DNA from: Chryseobacterium geocarposphaerae
Lineage (GTDB): Bacteria; Bacteroidota; Bacteroidia; Flavobacteriales; Weeksellaceae
Direction of reading: 5' to 3'
Assembly: GCF_002797535.1 (NCBI RefSeq)
Contig: NZ_PGFD01000001.1
Location: 744,001-808,000 of the forward strand
DNA length: 64,000 nucleotides
The translations under genes were made by a program, and so were the position numbers. Under the pieces are notes generated by a model, which had not been told where the DNA came from, did no database searches, and saw only the letters and a program-made list of their open reading frames with translations. The first letter of the stretch is position 1. Each line of letters starts with the position of its first letter. Positions 55,697 to 64,000 of this stretch are shown here, piece by piece.

Positions 55697-56524
55697 TTAG
55701 GAAAATTCGATATAAATGTTCTCTCCTACGTTCATTCCAAACAGGCTTTTTGCTCCGTTTTTCTTGCTTCCTTTATAGATGGTAAGCTCCAAAAGCTGAC
55801 TGTCATTGAAGATTGCTGCCGACTGACCGTGATATTCCGTTTCTCTTTCCCAATCCGAAACGACTTCCGTATGACTGGAAAAAACTTTTGAAAGGGCTAA
55901 GTTCCTGAATTTGATCGTGAAGTTTTCATATCCGTTTCCTACACTTTCAAAAAAATCTTTACTGATATTTGAAATGATATTTCCGAAATTATCAATATAT
56001 GTTACTTCTCCAATGATCATCTTTTCAGATTCGTTATATACAGGTTTCGGGAATAAAAGCTGCTTTGCGGTATCAATTTTTCGCCCGATCACTCCGGGAA
56101 GTCCTCCGTTCGCCAAATGTACTGCTGCAGGAACGAAAACATCTGTTGAAGTGAAATTAACGATATCATCAAACCTGTTATTTAAAGTAATTTCAAAAAT
56201 TGCTTCGGGTTTGATATCAAAAAATATTAAGCTTAAAAGACCGTTATCCGCTGCAATAAAGTAATGACCATCTGCTTTGTATAAAATATTTTTTCTCGAT
56301 TTGTGCTGAAAACTATCGACAGAAATGATATGAATACTGCCTTTCGGAAAATGTTTATAAGCGTTTCTTACAATATATGAAGTCTGAATAAGGTTGAAAG
56401 CCTGAATATCGTGGGTGATATCAACAATATTAACCTTCTGATTCAGAGAAAGAATACTGCCTTTCACAGCGGCAACTCTGTAATCCAAATTTCCGAAATC
56501 TGAAGTAAGGGTAATAATTGACAT
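55697..56524 (-). CDS. SAM hydroxide adenosyltransferase (DUF62 family)
   Basis: 275 residues: N-terminal ITLTSDFGNLDYRVAAVKG, VDITHDIQAFNLIQTSYIV, FIAADNGLLSL, and a C-terminal beta-barrel with YIDNFGNIISNI. Relatives hydrolyse S-adenosylmethionine to adenosine and methionine and include the fluorinase and chlorinase. The conserved Asp of the N-terminus is present. Physiological role unclear. Divergent from phoH. Confidence 0.88.
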   Translation of the reverse strand: MSIITLTSDFGNLDYRVAAVKGSILSLNQKVNIVDITHDIQAFNLIQTSYIVRNAYKHFPKGSIHIISVDSFQHKSRKNILYKADGHYFIAADNGLLSLIFFDIKPEAIFEITLNNRFDDIVNFTSTDVFVPAAVHLANGGLPGVIGRKIDTAKQLLFPKPVYNESEKMIIGEVTYIDNFGNIISNISKDFFESVGNGYENFTIKFRNLALSKVFSSHTEVVSDWERETEYHGQSAAIFNDSQLLELTIYKGSKKNGAKSLFGMNVGENIYIEFS

Positions 56525-56550
56525 TGATTGTTTGTAGAATAATAGAACTG

Positions 56551-56558
56551 CAAATTTA
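56551..56558 (-). promoter_or_regulatory. -7 element (TAAATTTG on the minus strand) for the SAM hydrolase gene
   Basis: A perfect TAnnTTTG match 26 nt before the ATG at 56524. Confidence 0.5.
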
Positions 56559-56655
56559 TCTAAAATAAAAAGAAAGCCCGAAATATTCTAGCAAAGAATT
56601 TGATAAAAATTTCAAAAAAAGCTTTACATTTAAAATCTAAAAATAAAAATACTGC

Positions 56656-57612
56656 ATGTTTGAATTGACATATGATTTGGAAGATATCGACATGAAAATC
56701 TTCTATGGAGTTAATAACCAATTTTTCAATTTAATAAAATCAAGCTTTCCTACTCTTAAAATCACAGGAAGAGACCATTTTATCTTTGCGATGGGGAATC
56801 AGGAAGCGTTGGATATATTTAAACAGAAGCTTGATGATATTGTTAAGTTTATTTCGAAAAACAACTTTATCGAGCTTAAAGACGTAGAAAATATTCTTAA
56901 TTTAAAAGACGAGAATGAAAAACAGCTTGTTTTTGATCAGGATATTATTGTAAAAGGGGTAAATGGTAAAGTGATTAAAGCGAAAACCACCAATCTTAAA
57001 AAATTAGTGAAAGAAACTGAGAAAAAAGATATGGTTTTTGCAATCGGACCTGCTGGAACAGGGAAGACTTATACCAGTGTAGCTTTAGCAGCACGAGCTT
57101 TAAGAGATAAGGCGGTAAAAAGAATTGTATTGACCAGACCGGCTGTAGAAGCGGGGGAGAGTCTAGGGTTTTTACCAGGTGACCTTAAAGAAAAACTGGA
57201 TCCGTATTTACAACCTTTATATGATGCGCTTAGAGATATGATTCCTCATGAAAAACTGGAAGGTTTTATGGAGAAAAAAGTAATCGAGGTGGCGCCACTG
57301 GCTTTTATGAGAGGACGAACTTTGGATGATGCTTTTGTAATTCTGGATGAAGCACAGAATACAACACATTCTCAGATGAAAATGTTTTTAACGAGAATGG
57401 GAATGAATGCGAAGTTTATCATTACAGGAGATCCGAGCCAGGTAGACTTGCCACCCAAACAACAATCAGGATTGAAAGAGGCTATGAGAATTCTGAAAGA
57501 TGTTAAAGAAATAGGATTTGTTCATCTAACGGAAGAAGATGTAGTAAGACACCCTGTTGTTAAGAAAATTATCCTGGCTTATAATGAAGAAGAAAAGAGG
57601 CAAAGAGAATAA
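56656..57612 (+). CDS. PhoH family ATPase
   Basis: 318 residues. N-terminal ~110 residues with KH-like fold, then the PhoH P-loop [39 protein letters not shown], Walker [12 protein letters not shown] and [20 protein letters not shown]. An RNA-helicase-like ATPase, associated with phosphate or RNA metabolism; exact role uncertain. Monocistronic. Confidence 0.93.
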   Translation: MFELTYDLEDIDMKIFYGVNNQFFNLIKSSFPTLKITGRDHFIFAMGNQEALDIFKQKLDDIVKFISKNNFIELKDVENILNLKDENEKQLVFDQDIIVKGVNGKVIKAKTTNLKKLVKETEKKDMVFAIGPAGTGKTYTSVALAARALRDKAVKRIVLTRPAVEAGESLGFLPGDLKEKLDPYLQPLYDALRDMIPHEKLEGFMEKKVIEVAPLAFMRGRTLDDAFVILDEAQNTTHSQMKMFLTRMGMNAKFIITGDPSQVDLPPKQQSGLKEAMRILKDVKEIGFVHLTEEDVVRHPVVKKIILAYNEEEKRQRE

Positions 57613-57637
57613 TTTTTCATAAAATTTTATAATTCCT

Positions 57638-57666
57638 TTGTAAATCAGCAAAAAGTGATATATTTG
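57638..57666 (+). promoter_or_regulatory. Promoter TTG-N18-TATATTTG for the first outer-membrane protein gene
   Basis: TTG (57638-57640) and TATATTTG (57659-57666) with 18-nt spacing match the consensus well; 31 nt before the ATG at 57698. Confidence 0.65.
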
Positions 57667-57697
57667 TCCGCTAATTTTTTATAAAAACAAGTATATC

Positions 57698-58360
57698 ATG
57701 AAAAAACTTTTACTTATTGCAGCAGTAGCTGTCATGGGAAGCAGTGCTTACGCACAGGAATTCAGATTCGGACCAAAAGCTGGTTTTGCAATGTCTACCT
57801 TAAAAATTGATGAAAAGCAGGATGATGCGGGAAAAAGAACTATGGATCCCAAATACACTTTTTACATTGGAGGTATGGCAGAATACAAAATCAACGATAA
57901 TTTCGGATTTCAGGCTGAAGTTTTATACTCTCCGCTTGGAGCAAAAGAAAAAATCGATGGAATAAATGCAGGAATCATTTTCGTAGGTGAGCAGACTAAG
58001 GTTAACTTAGGAACATTACTGATACCGGTTTCTGCAAAATATTTTATATCAGAAAATTTCTCTGTTGCTGCAGGAGCTAATTTTGGAGTTATTCTTTCCG
58101 CTAAGCAAAAAACGGTAATAGGTTCTGATTTTGCCGACATGGAAATTGAAGGAGATTCTGGAGAGGTAGATATTAAAGATGATATCAAGACATTAAACAT
58201 CGCTCCATTTGTAGGTGTAGAATATATGTTTGAGAACGGATTCTTCATCGATGGAAGATACAGTTTGGGAGTATCCAACCTTTCTAATGACGGAAGCGGA
58301 GGAAAAGTAACGAATAGCTTTGCTCAAATCGGAGTAGGTTTTAAATTTGGAGGTAACTAA
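57698..58360 (+). CDS. Outer-membrane beta-barrel (porin family) protein
   Basis: 220 residues. Signal peptide KKLLLIAAVAVMGSSAYA-Q, then alternating beta strands with glycine turns, ending in a aromatic strand GVGFKFGG. It looks like an eight-stranded barrel (OmpW/OmpX-like). Own promoter and terminator. Ligand unknown. Confidence 0.75.
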   Translation: MKKLLLIAAVAVMGSSAYAQEFRFGPKAGFAMSTLKIDEKQDDAGKRTMDPKYTFYIGGMAEYKINDNFGFQAEVLYSPLGAKEKIDGINAGIIFVGEQTKVNLGTLLIPVSAKYFISENFSVAAGANFGVILSAKQKTVIGSDFADMEIEGDSGEVDIKDDIKTLNIAPFVGVEYMFENGFFIDGRYSLGVSNLSNDGSGGKVTNSFAQIGVGFKFGGN

Positions 58361-58383
58361 GACTCATTTTAAATTAATTATAA

Positions 58384-58413
58384 AAAAAGCAGGAATTTTA
58401 TCCTGTTTTTTTT
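58384..58413 (+). terminator. Terminator after the first beta-barrel gene
   Basis: Short stem aaagcagga / tcctgtttt over 58384-58413, followed by a run of T. Confidence 0.55.
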
Positions 58414-58473
58414 ATGAACGGCATTTAGTTTGCTATACCTAAATTTTTATAACAACATTTTAAATTTTAAACA

Positions 58474-58980
58474 ATGAAAAGATTATTATTACTAGGTGCT
58501 TTTGCACTGTTTGGTGGTATGGCTCATGCACAGGAAGGCTTTAGACTTGGAGGTCACATTGGTGCTCCGCTAGGTGATGCTGCAGATGCTGCAAGTGTTA
58601 CGATAGGTATAGACGCTGCTTATATGTGGAATATTACTAAAGGATTGGATATTGGTGCTACTACAGGGTATTCTCATTTTTTTGGAAAAGATCAGCTGGA
58701 TGACTTTGGATTTATTCCTATTGCAGCATCAGGGAAGTATAAATTTGATAAAATTCCACTTTTTGTAGGGTTGGATTTGGGAGCAGCAATTTCTACCAGA
58801 GATTATATTAATAGCGGATTGTACGTTGCGCCAAGAGTTGGTTACCAGATGAAAAATGCTGAATTATATTTAGGATTCCAGAATATCAGCAGCAAATATA
58901 AAGATTATGGACCTTACTGGCATAATGACAGATTTAATTTTGGAGCTATTAATTTTGGTGTCAATTTCTTTTTAAAATAA
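58474..58980 (+). CDS. Outer-membrane beta-barrel protein
   Basis: 168 residues. Signal peptide RLLLLGAFALFGGMAHA-Q, then about eight amphipathic strands ending INFGVNFFLK. Shorter and little related to the neighbours beyond the fold. A terminator follows. Confidence 0.7.
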   Translation: MKRLLLLGAFALFGGMAHAQEGFRLGGHIGAPLGDAADAASVTIGIDAAYMWNITKGLDIGATTGYSHFFGKDQLDDFGFIPIAASGKYKFDKIPLFVGLDLGAAISTRDYINSGLYVAPRVGYQMKNAELYLGFQNISSKYKDYGPYWHNDRFNFGAINFGVNFFLK

Positions 58981-58999
58981 AAAAATAAAATATTGATCG

Positions 59000-59030
59000 A
59001 AACTTCGTCCATAGACGAAGTTTTTTATTT
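59000..59030 (+). terminator. Terminator after the second beta-barrel gene
   Basis: Stem aaacttcgtc (59000-59009) / gacgaagttt (59014-59023), loop cata, T run. Confidence 0.8.
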
Positions 59031-59310
59031 TTCGGATATATATATTTAAGCATATACTTTGTTTTATCAAAAGAATATCGGCTTATTATAAATTATTTGT
59101 TAAAATCATAAATACAGCTTGGTTTCCGAAGCCGAAACATGATTGGAAACAATCTTTTTTCTTTTTGGTTGATAAATTATAACTTTCTTATTCAAAATAT
59201 TGTGAAAAAATCAAAAACCTATATATAATGGGATTTTTTTTGGGAAACTGCGAAATTTTAACAGTGATATTAATCATGTTAACAAATTTTAATATTAAAA
59301 TAGACCATTA
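59031..59310. other. 280-base AT-rich intergenic stretch
   Basis: No gene seen between the terminator and the next promoter. It holds poly-T tracts and a weak hairpin (ggtttc ... gaaac near 59120-59140). Nothing else recognisable. Confidence 0.4.
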
Positions 59311-59318
59311 TACATTTG
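59311..59318 (+). promoter_or_regulatory. -7 element (TACATTTG) for the tandem beta-barrel genes
   Basis: A perfect TAnnTTTG match 27 nt before ATG 59346. It overlaps the in-frame TTG at 59316, which therefore cannot be the start. Confidence 0.5.
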
Positions 59319-59345
59319 CAGTCAGAAAGTATTAAAATTATTAAA

Positions 59346-60002
59346 ATGAAAAAATTATTATTAGCAAGTGCTATTGCACTTTTCGGTCTATCTAATGCAC
59401 AGATTGCTAAAGGAACAACTTACCTATCAGGATCTGTAGGATATTCTCAAGTAGAAACTAACAACGGAAACAATAAAACAGAAAACTTCAACGTATTGCC
59501 AACAGTTGGATATTTTGTAGGAACAAACTTAGCAGTAGGTTTAGGAGTTGGATACCAGACTCAAAAAGAGACTAATATTTCAACTACTACATTATCAGGT
59601 GCTACAATCGTAAACACTAACGAAGTAAAAGAGCCTGCTTTCGTTGTAGCTCCTTTCGTAAGAAAATACTGGACATTATCTGATAAATTATATATTTTCG
59701 GTCAATTGGCAGTACCAATGCAGTTTGGAAAAACTGAGGTTGAGAACACTACTGTAGCTACTTCAGGTTCTACTACTACAACAAATTCAACTTCTACTGA
59801 AGCTAAATACACTCAGGTTGGTGTAACTGTAAAACCAGGTTTAGATTATTTCCTAAACAAAAACTGGTCTATTGAAGCTACTATCGGTGAGTTTGGGTAC
59901 AACAACTACAAACCAAAAGATGGTGATGCTACAAACAACTACAACTTCGGTTTGAACTTATCTTCTGTAACTTTCGGAGTTAAATATGTTTTCGCTAAAT
60001 AA
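59346..60002 (+). CDS. Tandem outer-membrane beta-barrel protein, copy 1
   Basis: 218 residues from ATG 59346. Signal peptide KKLLLASAIALFGLSNA-Q, then a barrel ending LSSVTFGVKYVFAK. A threonine/serine-rich insert (TTVATSGSTTTTNSTST) at ~140-157 interrupts a loop that differs strongly from copy 2, while the last ~75 residues are nearly identical to it. The loop is likely surface-exposed. A terminator separates it from copy 2. Confidence 0.75.
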   Translation: MKKLLLASAIALFGLSNAQIAKGTTYLSGSVGYSQVETNNGNNKTENFNVLPTVGYFVGTNLAVGLGVGYQTQKETNISTTTLSGATIVNTNEVKEPAFVVAPFVRKYWTLSDKLYIFGQLAVPMQFGKTEVENTTVATSGSTTTTNSTSTEAKYTQVGVTVKPGLDYFLNKNWSIEATIGEFGYNNYKPKDGDATNNYNFGLNLSSVTFGVKYVFAK

Positions 60003-60026
60003 TTTAAGCTAAAAAGCATTAAAAAT

Positions 60027-60056
60027 AAAAGTCCTAAGTTTTCTTAGGGCTTTTTC
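60027..60056 (+). terminator. Terminator between beta-barrel copies 1 and 2
   Basis: Stem aaaagtcctaag (60027-60038) / cttagggctttt (60043-60054), loop tttt. Confidence 0.75.
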
Positions 60057-60076
60057 TCATTATTAAAAACTAATTC

Positions 60077-60745
60077 ATGAAAAAAATCATATTAACATGT
60101 GCTATTGTACTTTTCGGGCTTTCTAATGCCCAGATTAAAACAGGAACGGTATATGTTTCAGGACAGGTAAGTTATTCTAAAGAAGAGAATAAAAATATTA
60201 ATACTACAATCAATGACTTCAAAATAATACCTACAGTAGGAGTATTTGTAGCTAAAAACTTAGCTGTGGGAACAGGTGTAGGATTCACTAACAAAAAAGA
60301 AGAAGATAGCGAAGTTTACAGTGGCGGCTCTTTTACTACTTTTGTTGACTATGCAGGAGAAAAAAAGGCTGTTGTGGTAGCTCCTTTTGTAAGAAAATAC
60401 TGGACTTTATCAGATAATTTATATATTTTTGGCCAGCTTGAAATTCCAATGGAATTTGGAAAAATAAATCAGGATGCTTTGGTTACCTATGTAGATGAAA
60501 TGTATGGATATATAGACCATCAAACGCTATCTGTTGAAACAAAATATACTTCAATCGGAGTAACTGTAAAACCAGGTCTAGATTATTTCTTAAATAAAAA
60601 CTGGTCTATTGAAGCAACAATAGGAGAGTTCGGGTACAAGAACTTCAAGTATAAAGAGGAAGATGCCAAAGCTCTTAACAATTATAATTTTGGTTTAAAC
60701 TTATCTTCCATCTCTTTTGGAGTAAAATATGTTTTTGCAAAATAA
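60077..60745 (+). CDS. Tandem outer-membrane beta-barrel protein, copy 2
   Basis: 222 residues. Signal peptide KKIILTCAIVLFGLSNA-Q. Frames PFVRKYWTLSDNLYIFGQL and VTVKPGLDYFLNKNWSIEAT are shared almost unchanged with copy 1, whereas the loops at ~85-100 and ~140-165 differ. It probably arose by tandem duplication. It is 35 nt from copy 3. Confidence 0.75.
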   Translation: MKKIILTCAIVLFGLSNAQIKTGTVYVSGQVSYSKEENKNINTTINDFKIIPTVGVFVAKNLAVGTGVGFTNKKEEDSEVYSGGSFTTFVDYAGEKKAVVVAPFVRKYWTLSDNLYIFGQLEIPMEFGKINQDALVTYVDEMYGYIDHQTLSVETKYTSIGVTVKPGLDYFLNKNWSIEATIGEFGYKNFKYKEEDAKALNNYNFGLNLSSISFGVKYVFAK

Positions 60746-60779
60746 TAACAAATAATAAACTTTTTTAAAATTAAATACT

Positions 60780-61403
60780 ATGAAAAAATTATTACTAGCG
60801 GGTGCAGTTGCACTTTTCGGTTTGTCAAATGCTCAAATGACTAAAGGAGACTGGGTAATCAGTGGAAATACTGGTATGGGTTTCAACAGTGTTGATACAA
60901 AAACTAAAGTGGAAGGACAAAGCTATGATGGAGCAAAGGTAAGTACTTTCTCTGTTACTCCTTCTGTAGGATATTTCGTAATTGATAAATTAGCAGTTGG
61001 AATCGATTTAGGATTTACAAGTATTACCACAAAAGAAGACGGAGATAAGTCTACAATTTCCAGTTTTTCTGTAATGCCAACAGCAACGTATTATTTTGCG
61101 AACAGCAGTAAGCTGGTTCCTTTTTTAGGAGCGGGTATTGGATATGCATCTAACAAAACGAAAGAAACTTATTCAGGAACTACAGATGAATACACTGCAG
61201 ATGGTCTTGCTTGGAAAGTGAAAGGAGGAGTGACTTATATGGCTACTCAGTCTTTAGGGGTTAATTTAGGAGTTTCTTTTGATCAGTTTTCCAATAAAGA
61301 CACTTTTATGGGAACAGAATTTAAAAATACAGTAAACACTTTTGGTGTAAATGTAGGTTTCTCTTATTTCATCAAAGCTAAGGCTCAGAAAGGAGATAAA
61401 TAA
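60780..61403 (+). CDS. Tandem outer-membrane beta-barrel protein, copy 3
   Basis: 207 residues. Signal peptide KKLLLAGAVALFGLSNA-Q, nearly the same as copy 1. The barrel shares the SVTPSVGYFVIDKLAVGIDL layout but has diverged further and ends FSYFIKAKAQKGDK with a basic tail. A palindromic terminator follows. Confidence 0.72.
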   Translation: MKKLLLAGAVALFGLSNAQMTKGDWVISGNTGMGFNSVDTKTKVEGQSYDGAKVSTFSVTPSVGYFVIDKLAVGIDLGFTSITTKEDGDKSTISSFSVMPTATYYFANSSKLVPFLGAGIGYASNKTKETYSGTTDEYTADGLAWKVKGGVTYMATQSLGVNLGVSFDQFSNKDTFMGTEFKNTVNTFGVNVGFSYFIKAKAQKGDK

Positions 61404-61426
61404 TCTATATTTTAAGATAAAAAAGA

Positions 61427-61457
61427 AACCTACTCAAATTTGAGTAGGTTCTTTTAT
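61427..61457. terminator. Bidirectional palindromic terminator after the beta-barrel cluster
   Basis: aacctactcaaa (61427-61438) and tttgagtaggtt (61439-61450) are perfect reverse complements with no unpaired centre, then T residues. The TM2 gene converges here. Confidence 0.75.
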
Positions 61458-61476
61458 TAAGGTCTTATTTTTAATT

Positions 61477-61758
61477 TTAAAACCATTCTTTTTGATTTTG
61501 AACGTATGTTCTGTCGAATTCCTCATCCGATTTTGTAAGGTAAATGATTCCTTCTATAAATCCTACAATTCCAACAATTCCGCATGTTACAATCCCCAAA
61601 ACTAACTGAATGATTCCTGTTTTTGTATATCCTAAGTAAAATTTATGAATAGCAAATGTACCCAATAAAATACCTAATAGACCTGCAACAAGCTTTTTCT
61701 CAGATTTGTAAGGCTGTTGATTGTAATTGTAATTTTCTTGTTTTTCGTTAATTTCCAT
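61477..61758 (-). CDS. TM2 domain-containing membrane protein
   Basis: 93 residues. KKLVAGLLGILLGTFAIHKF and YLGYTKTGIIQLVLGIVTCG form the two-helix TM2 domain with the typical FAIHKFYLG turn. Function unknown across the family. It lies 32 nt beyond the ffh stop and may follow it or have its own promoter. Confidence 0.85.
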   Translation of the reverse strand: MEINEKQENYNYNQQPYKSEKKLVAGLLGILLGTFAIHKFYLGYTKTGIIQLVLGIVTCGIVGIVGFIEGIIYLTKSDEEFDRTYVQNQKEWF

Positions 61759-61790
61759 AATAATATTTTTTAAATCGGTTTTTGTGTTTT

Positions 61791-63152
61791 TTATTTCCCA
61801 AACATTCCGCCCATTCCAGGCATATTTGGCATTTTGCTCATCATCTGCATCATTTGTTTTCCCTGAGGTCCCTGCATCATTTTCATCATTTTACCCATTT
61901 GGTCGAACTGTTTCATCAATTGATTTACATCTTCAATCTTTCTTCCCGCACCTTTCGCAATTCTGTTTTTTCTCTGAGTATTGATAATGGAAGGTTTCCT
62001 TCTTTCTTCAGGAGTCATAGAGTAGATGATTGCTTCAATGTGTTTAAAAGCGTCATCGCTGATCTCTACATCTTTAATTGCTTTTCCAACTCCCGGAATC
62101 ATTCCCATCAAATCCTTCATGTTACCCATCTTTTTGATTTGATTGATCTGCTTTAAGAAGTCATCAAAACCAAACTCATTCTTAGCGATTTTCTTATGAA
62201 GCTTCTTAGCTTCTTCTTCATCAAACTGTTCCTGGGCTCTTTCTACCAAGGAAACAACGTCTCCCATTCCCAGGATTCTGTCTGCCATCCTTTCCGGGTA
62301 GAAAAGATCCAAAGCTTCCATTTTCTCACCTGTAGAAATGAATTTGATTGGCTTTTCAACTACCGAACGAATTGTTAAAGCAGCTCCACCACGGGTATCA
62401 CCATCCAATTTAGTTAAAACAACTCCGTCAAAATTCAAAGCATCGTTGAATGCCTTTGCTGTATTTACAGCATCCTGACCTGTCATTGAGTCAACAACAA
62501 AAAGGGTTTCGTTGGGTTTAATGAAATAATGAACCGATTTAATCTCGTTCATCATCTGCTCATCAATTGCCAGACGACCTGCAGTATCGACGATCACAAC
62601 ATCATGACCATTTGATTTGGCAAAATTGATGGCGTTTTCTGCAATGGTAGAAGGATTTGTAGAACCTTCTTCCGTGAAAACAGGAACCCCGATCTGTCCA
62701 CCCAAAACTTTCAGCTGGTCGATTGCCGCGGGACGATACACATCACAAGCAACCAAAAGAGGTTTTTTATTTCTTTTTGTCTTTAAATAATTAGCTAATT
62801 TTCCAGAGAAAGTAGTTTTACCGGAACCCTGAAGACCTGCAATCAAAATTACAGAAGGTTTTCCGGAAAGGTTGATTCCCTCCTGAGAACCTCCCATTAA
62901 ATCTACCAATTCGTCATGAACAATCTTCGTCATCAATTGTCCCGGAGTTAGGGAAGTAAGAACATCCTGCCCTAAAGCTTTATCCTGAACTCTTTTAGTA
63001 AGATCTTTTGCAACTTTATAATTAACATCGGCATCTACCAATGCTCTACGAATTTCCTTTACGGTCTCCGCAACATTGATTTCCGTGATCTTTCCACGTC
63101 CTGAAATATTATGAAGCGCTTTGTCTAATTTATCCTGTAAACTATTAAACAT
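61791..63152 (-). CDS. ffh: Signal recognition particle protein Ffh
   Basis: 453 residues from ATG 63152; an in-frame TTG at 63179 overlaps the promoter and is rejected. N domain, then G domain with GLQGSGKTTFSGKLA, DVYRPAAIDQL, VDTAGRL and LDGDTRGGAAL, and a methionine-rich M domain from ~300 ending in a run of M/G/K/P (KMMKMMQGPQGKQMMQMMSK) that binds signal sequences and 4.5S RNA. Targets proteins to the membrane. Confidence 0.96.
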   Translation of the reverse strand: MFNSLQDKLDKALHNISGRGKITEINVAETVKEIRRALVDADVNYKVAKDLTKRVQDKALGQDVLTSLTPGQLMTKIVHDELVDLMGGSQEGINLSGKPSVILIAGLQGSGKTTFSGKLANYLKTKRNKKPLLVACDVYRPAAIDQLKVLGGQIGVPVFTEEGSTNPSTIAENAINFAKSNGHDVVIVDTAGRLAIDEQMMNEIKSVHYFIKPNETLFVVDSMTGQDAVNTAKAFNDALNFDGVVLTKLDGDTRGGAALTIRSVVEKPIKFISTGEKMEALDLFYPERMADRILGMGDVVSLVERAQEQFDEEEAKKLHKKIAKNEFGFDDFLKQINQIKKMGNMKDLMGMIPGVGKAIKDVEISDDAFKHIEAIIYSMTPEERRKPSIINTQRKNRIAKGAGRKIEDVNQLMKQFDQMGKMMKMMQGPQGKQMMQMMSKMPNMPGMGGMFGK

Positions 63153-63176
63153 ATTGATTTGTAAATTATAAGTGTG

Positions 63177-63205
63177 CAAAAATAAGGATTTTTTTAGTAT
63201 ATCAA
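63177..63205 (-). promoter_or_regulatory. Promoter of ffh: TTG-N18-TATTTTTG
   Basis: On the minus strand TTG (63203-63205) and TATTTTTG (63177-63184) with 18-nt spacing; 24 nt before the ATG at 63152. It fixes the ffh start. Confidence 0.68.
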
Positions 63206-63312
63206 CCTGTATAGCACGTAATATTATATAGGATGTAGAATATTTTAAGCATTAAAGATGCCGCGATAAGATGATAAAAATCAAATCATGAAAAAATACG
63301 ATAGAAAAAGTC

Positions 63313-63320
63313 TATTTTTG
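63313..63320 (+). promoter_or_regulatory. -7 element (TATTTTTG) for the DUF6168-like gene
   Basis: A perfect TAnnTTTG match 50 nt before the ATG at 63371. Confidence 0.45.
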
Positions 63321-63370
63321 CGATTAGTTAAAATTAACCTAACTAGTGTTAGACGAAAATAAATTTTAAA

Positions 63371-63748
63371 ATGAAAGCTAATCCAAATATTCTGGTTACA
63401 GTATTGTTTTTTTTAACGTTTCTCATTCATTTCTCTTTATGGAAATTTGTTTTCCATCTGGATGTAATTGTTATTGTGAAATTTTATTTATTCCTGAGTG
63501 TAATGTTCATGATGATGATTACTCTTATTGTTTTAATTAACAGAGTAGTGCCAGAATTTTTGGGGTTGTCCGTTATCGGTTTGATCCTGCTGAAATTTGG
63601 TTTGATGTTCTTAATCAGAAAGAAATTAAACTTTGAAGCCATCCCAGACTATAAATTTCATTTTATTATCCCATATTTTGTCCTGACAGCACTGCTTACA
63701 TACTATGCAATAAAGCTAATTAATCATGATAAAAAACAGGAAAATTAA
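63371..63748 (+). CDS. DUF6168-like (AtpI-related) small membrane protein
   Basis: 125 residues with four hydrophobic segments and a short charged tail (HDKKQEN). It lies just upstream of atpB in the position of AtpI, the assembly factor of F0 rotor rings. Bacteroidota carry divergent proteins there. Role inferred from position and topology. Confidence 0.6.
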   Translation: MKANPNILVTVLFFLTFLIHFSLWKFVFHLDVIVIVKFYLFLSVMFMMMITLIVLINRVVPEFLGLSVIGLILLKFGLMFLIRKKLNFEAIPDYKFHFIIPYFVLTALLTYYAIKLINHDKKQEN

Positions 63749-63751
63749 TTA

Positions 63752-63780
63752 TTGAAAATAGAAAAAATATCATATTTTTG
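63752..63780 (+). promoter_or_regulatory. Promoter of the ATP synthase operon: TTG-N18-TATTTTTG
   Basis: TTG (63752-63754) and TATTTTTG (63773-63780) with 18-nt spacing, 21 nt before the atpB ATG. Independent of the upstream gene. Confidence 0.68.
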
Positions 63781-63801
63781 CACAACGAAAAAAACCTATC
63801 A

Positions 63802-64000
63802 ATGTTTAAGAAATTCGCAGTTTTATTCTACAGTATTTTTGTACTAAACTTAGTATCTGCACAGCATGGTGAACCCACTGCTGAAGGAGTGTCAGCTACT
63901 ACAGAACTTTCAGAGAAAGACAAAGTAAGTAAAGAAAACAAAGAGTTCATCGATCATCACTTATTGGATGCGCATGATTTCACATTGATGGTAGATAAAG
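63802..64000 (+). CDS. atpB: ATP synthase F0 subunit a, N-terminal part (cut by window edge)
   Basis: The first 66 codons of atpB. A signal-like N-terminus (FAVLFYSIFVLNLVSA-Q) is followed by a charged segment and EFIDHHLLDAHDFTL, typical of Bacteroidota subunit a before its first membrane helix. The helices that form the proton half-channels lie outside the window. Confidence 0.85.
   Translation, partial: MFKKFAVLFYSIFVLNLVSAQHGEPTAEGVSATTELSEKDKVSKENKEFIDHHLLDAHDFTLMVDK

Noticed and set aside
63153..63179. TTG start for ffh
   Set aside because: It overlaps the -7 element; the ATG at 63152 gives the usual Ffh N-terminus.
1..64000. CRISPR array, prophage, insertion sequence, integrative element
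   Set aside because: No spaced direct repeats, transposase, integrase, capsid or conjugation genes were seen; gene content and base composition are even.

Overview
The window comes from a low-GC member of the Bacteroidota, most likely a Chryseobacterium-like flavobacterium (Weeksellaceae). The evidence is the AT-rich sequence, repeated flavobacterial promoter elements (TAnnTTTG, in several places with an upstream TTG), and lineage-typical genes: a DUF4294 protein beside an M42 peptidase, GldI, a DAHP synthase/chorismate mutase fusion, a lone MnmD, and a DUF6168-like gene before atpB. The genus is an inference. No tRNA, rRNA, CRISPR array, prophage or insertion sequence was seen. Most of the window is ordinary chromosomal core.

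Layout. 1-4.1 kb: end of a di-haem cytochrome c peroxidase, an MFS exporter, and an operon of a serine-palmitoyltransferase-like PLP enzyme with a TetR regulator. 4.1-9.1 kb: dnaX, interrupted at an 11-A run in the way known for programmed gamma/tau frameshifting, then DAHP synthase-chorismate mutase, rsgA, a structured intergenic region and ndk. 9.1-16.2 kb: GH29 fucosidase, rpe, M42 peptidase, DUF4294, NUDIX, mnmD, ilvE. 16.4-25.8 kb: gldI plus a cyclophilin-FKBP lipoprotein, small secreted proteins, NudK, an epimerase-like SDR, HPP membrane protein, ssb, an HRDC protein, hisS, a TerD protein and a YtxH-like protein. 26-31 kb: glgB-glgA-glgC glycogen operon. 31.9-36.5 kb: sucA-sucB and apaG. 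36.6-41.6 kb: a tight four-gene operon (exonuclease, endonuclease V-like, glycosyltransferase, acyltransferase), a thioredoxin-like protein and an aldehyde dehydrogenase.

41.7-49.1 kb is the most accessory part: two surface proteins sharing a repeated C-terminal module, then a tripartite efflux operon (TolC, HlyD, 14-TM MFS) divergent from an AraC regulator. 49.1-52.4 kb: rpsF-rpsR-rplI, a decayed small membrane-protein gene and a ClC channel. 52.6-57.6 kb: a frameshifted serine hydrolase-TPR gene, an orphan E2 acyltransferase, a SAM hydroxide adenosyltransferase and PhoH. 57.7-61.4 kb: five outer-membrane beta-barrel genes, three of them tandem paralogues. 61.4-64 kb: TM2 protein, ffh, and the start of the F0F1 ATP synthase operon.

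The points most worth a second look are the dnaX slippery run, the alternative hairpins between rsgA and ndk, the PLP acyltransferase that could belong to sphingolipid or sulfonolipid synthesis, the shared surface module, promoter elements so close to start codons that leaderless mRNAs are likely, and several single-base frame breaks that may be assembly errors or real decay.
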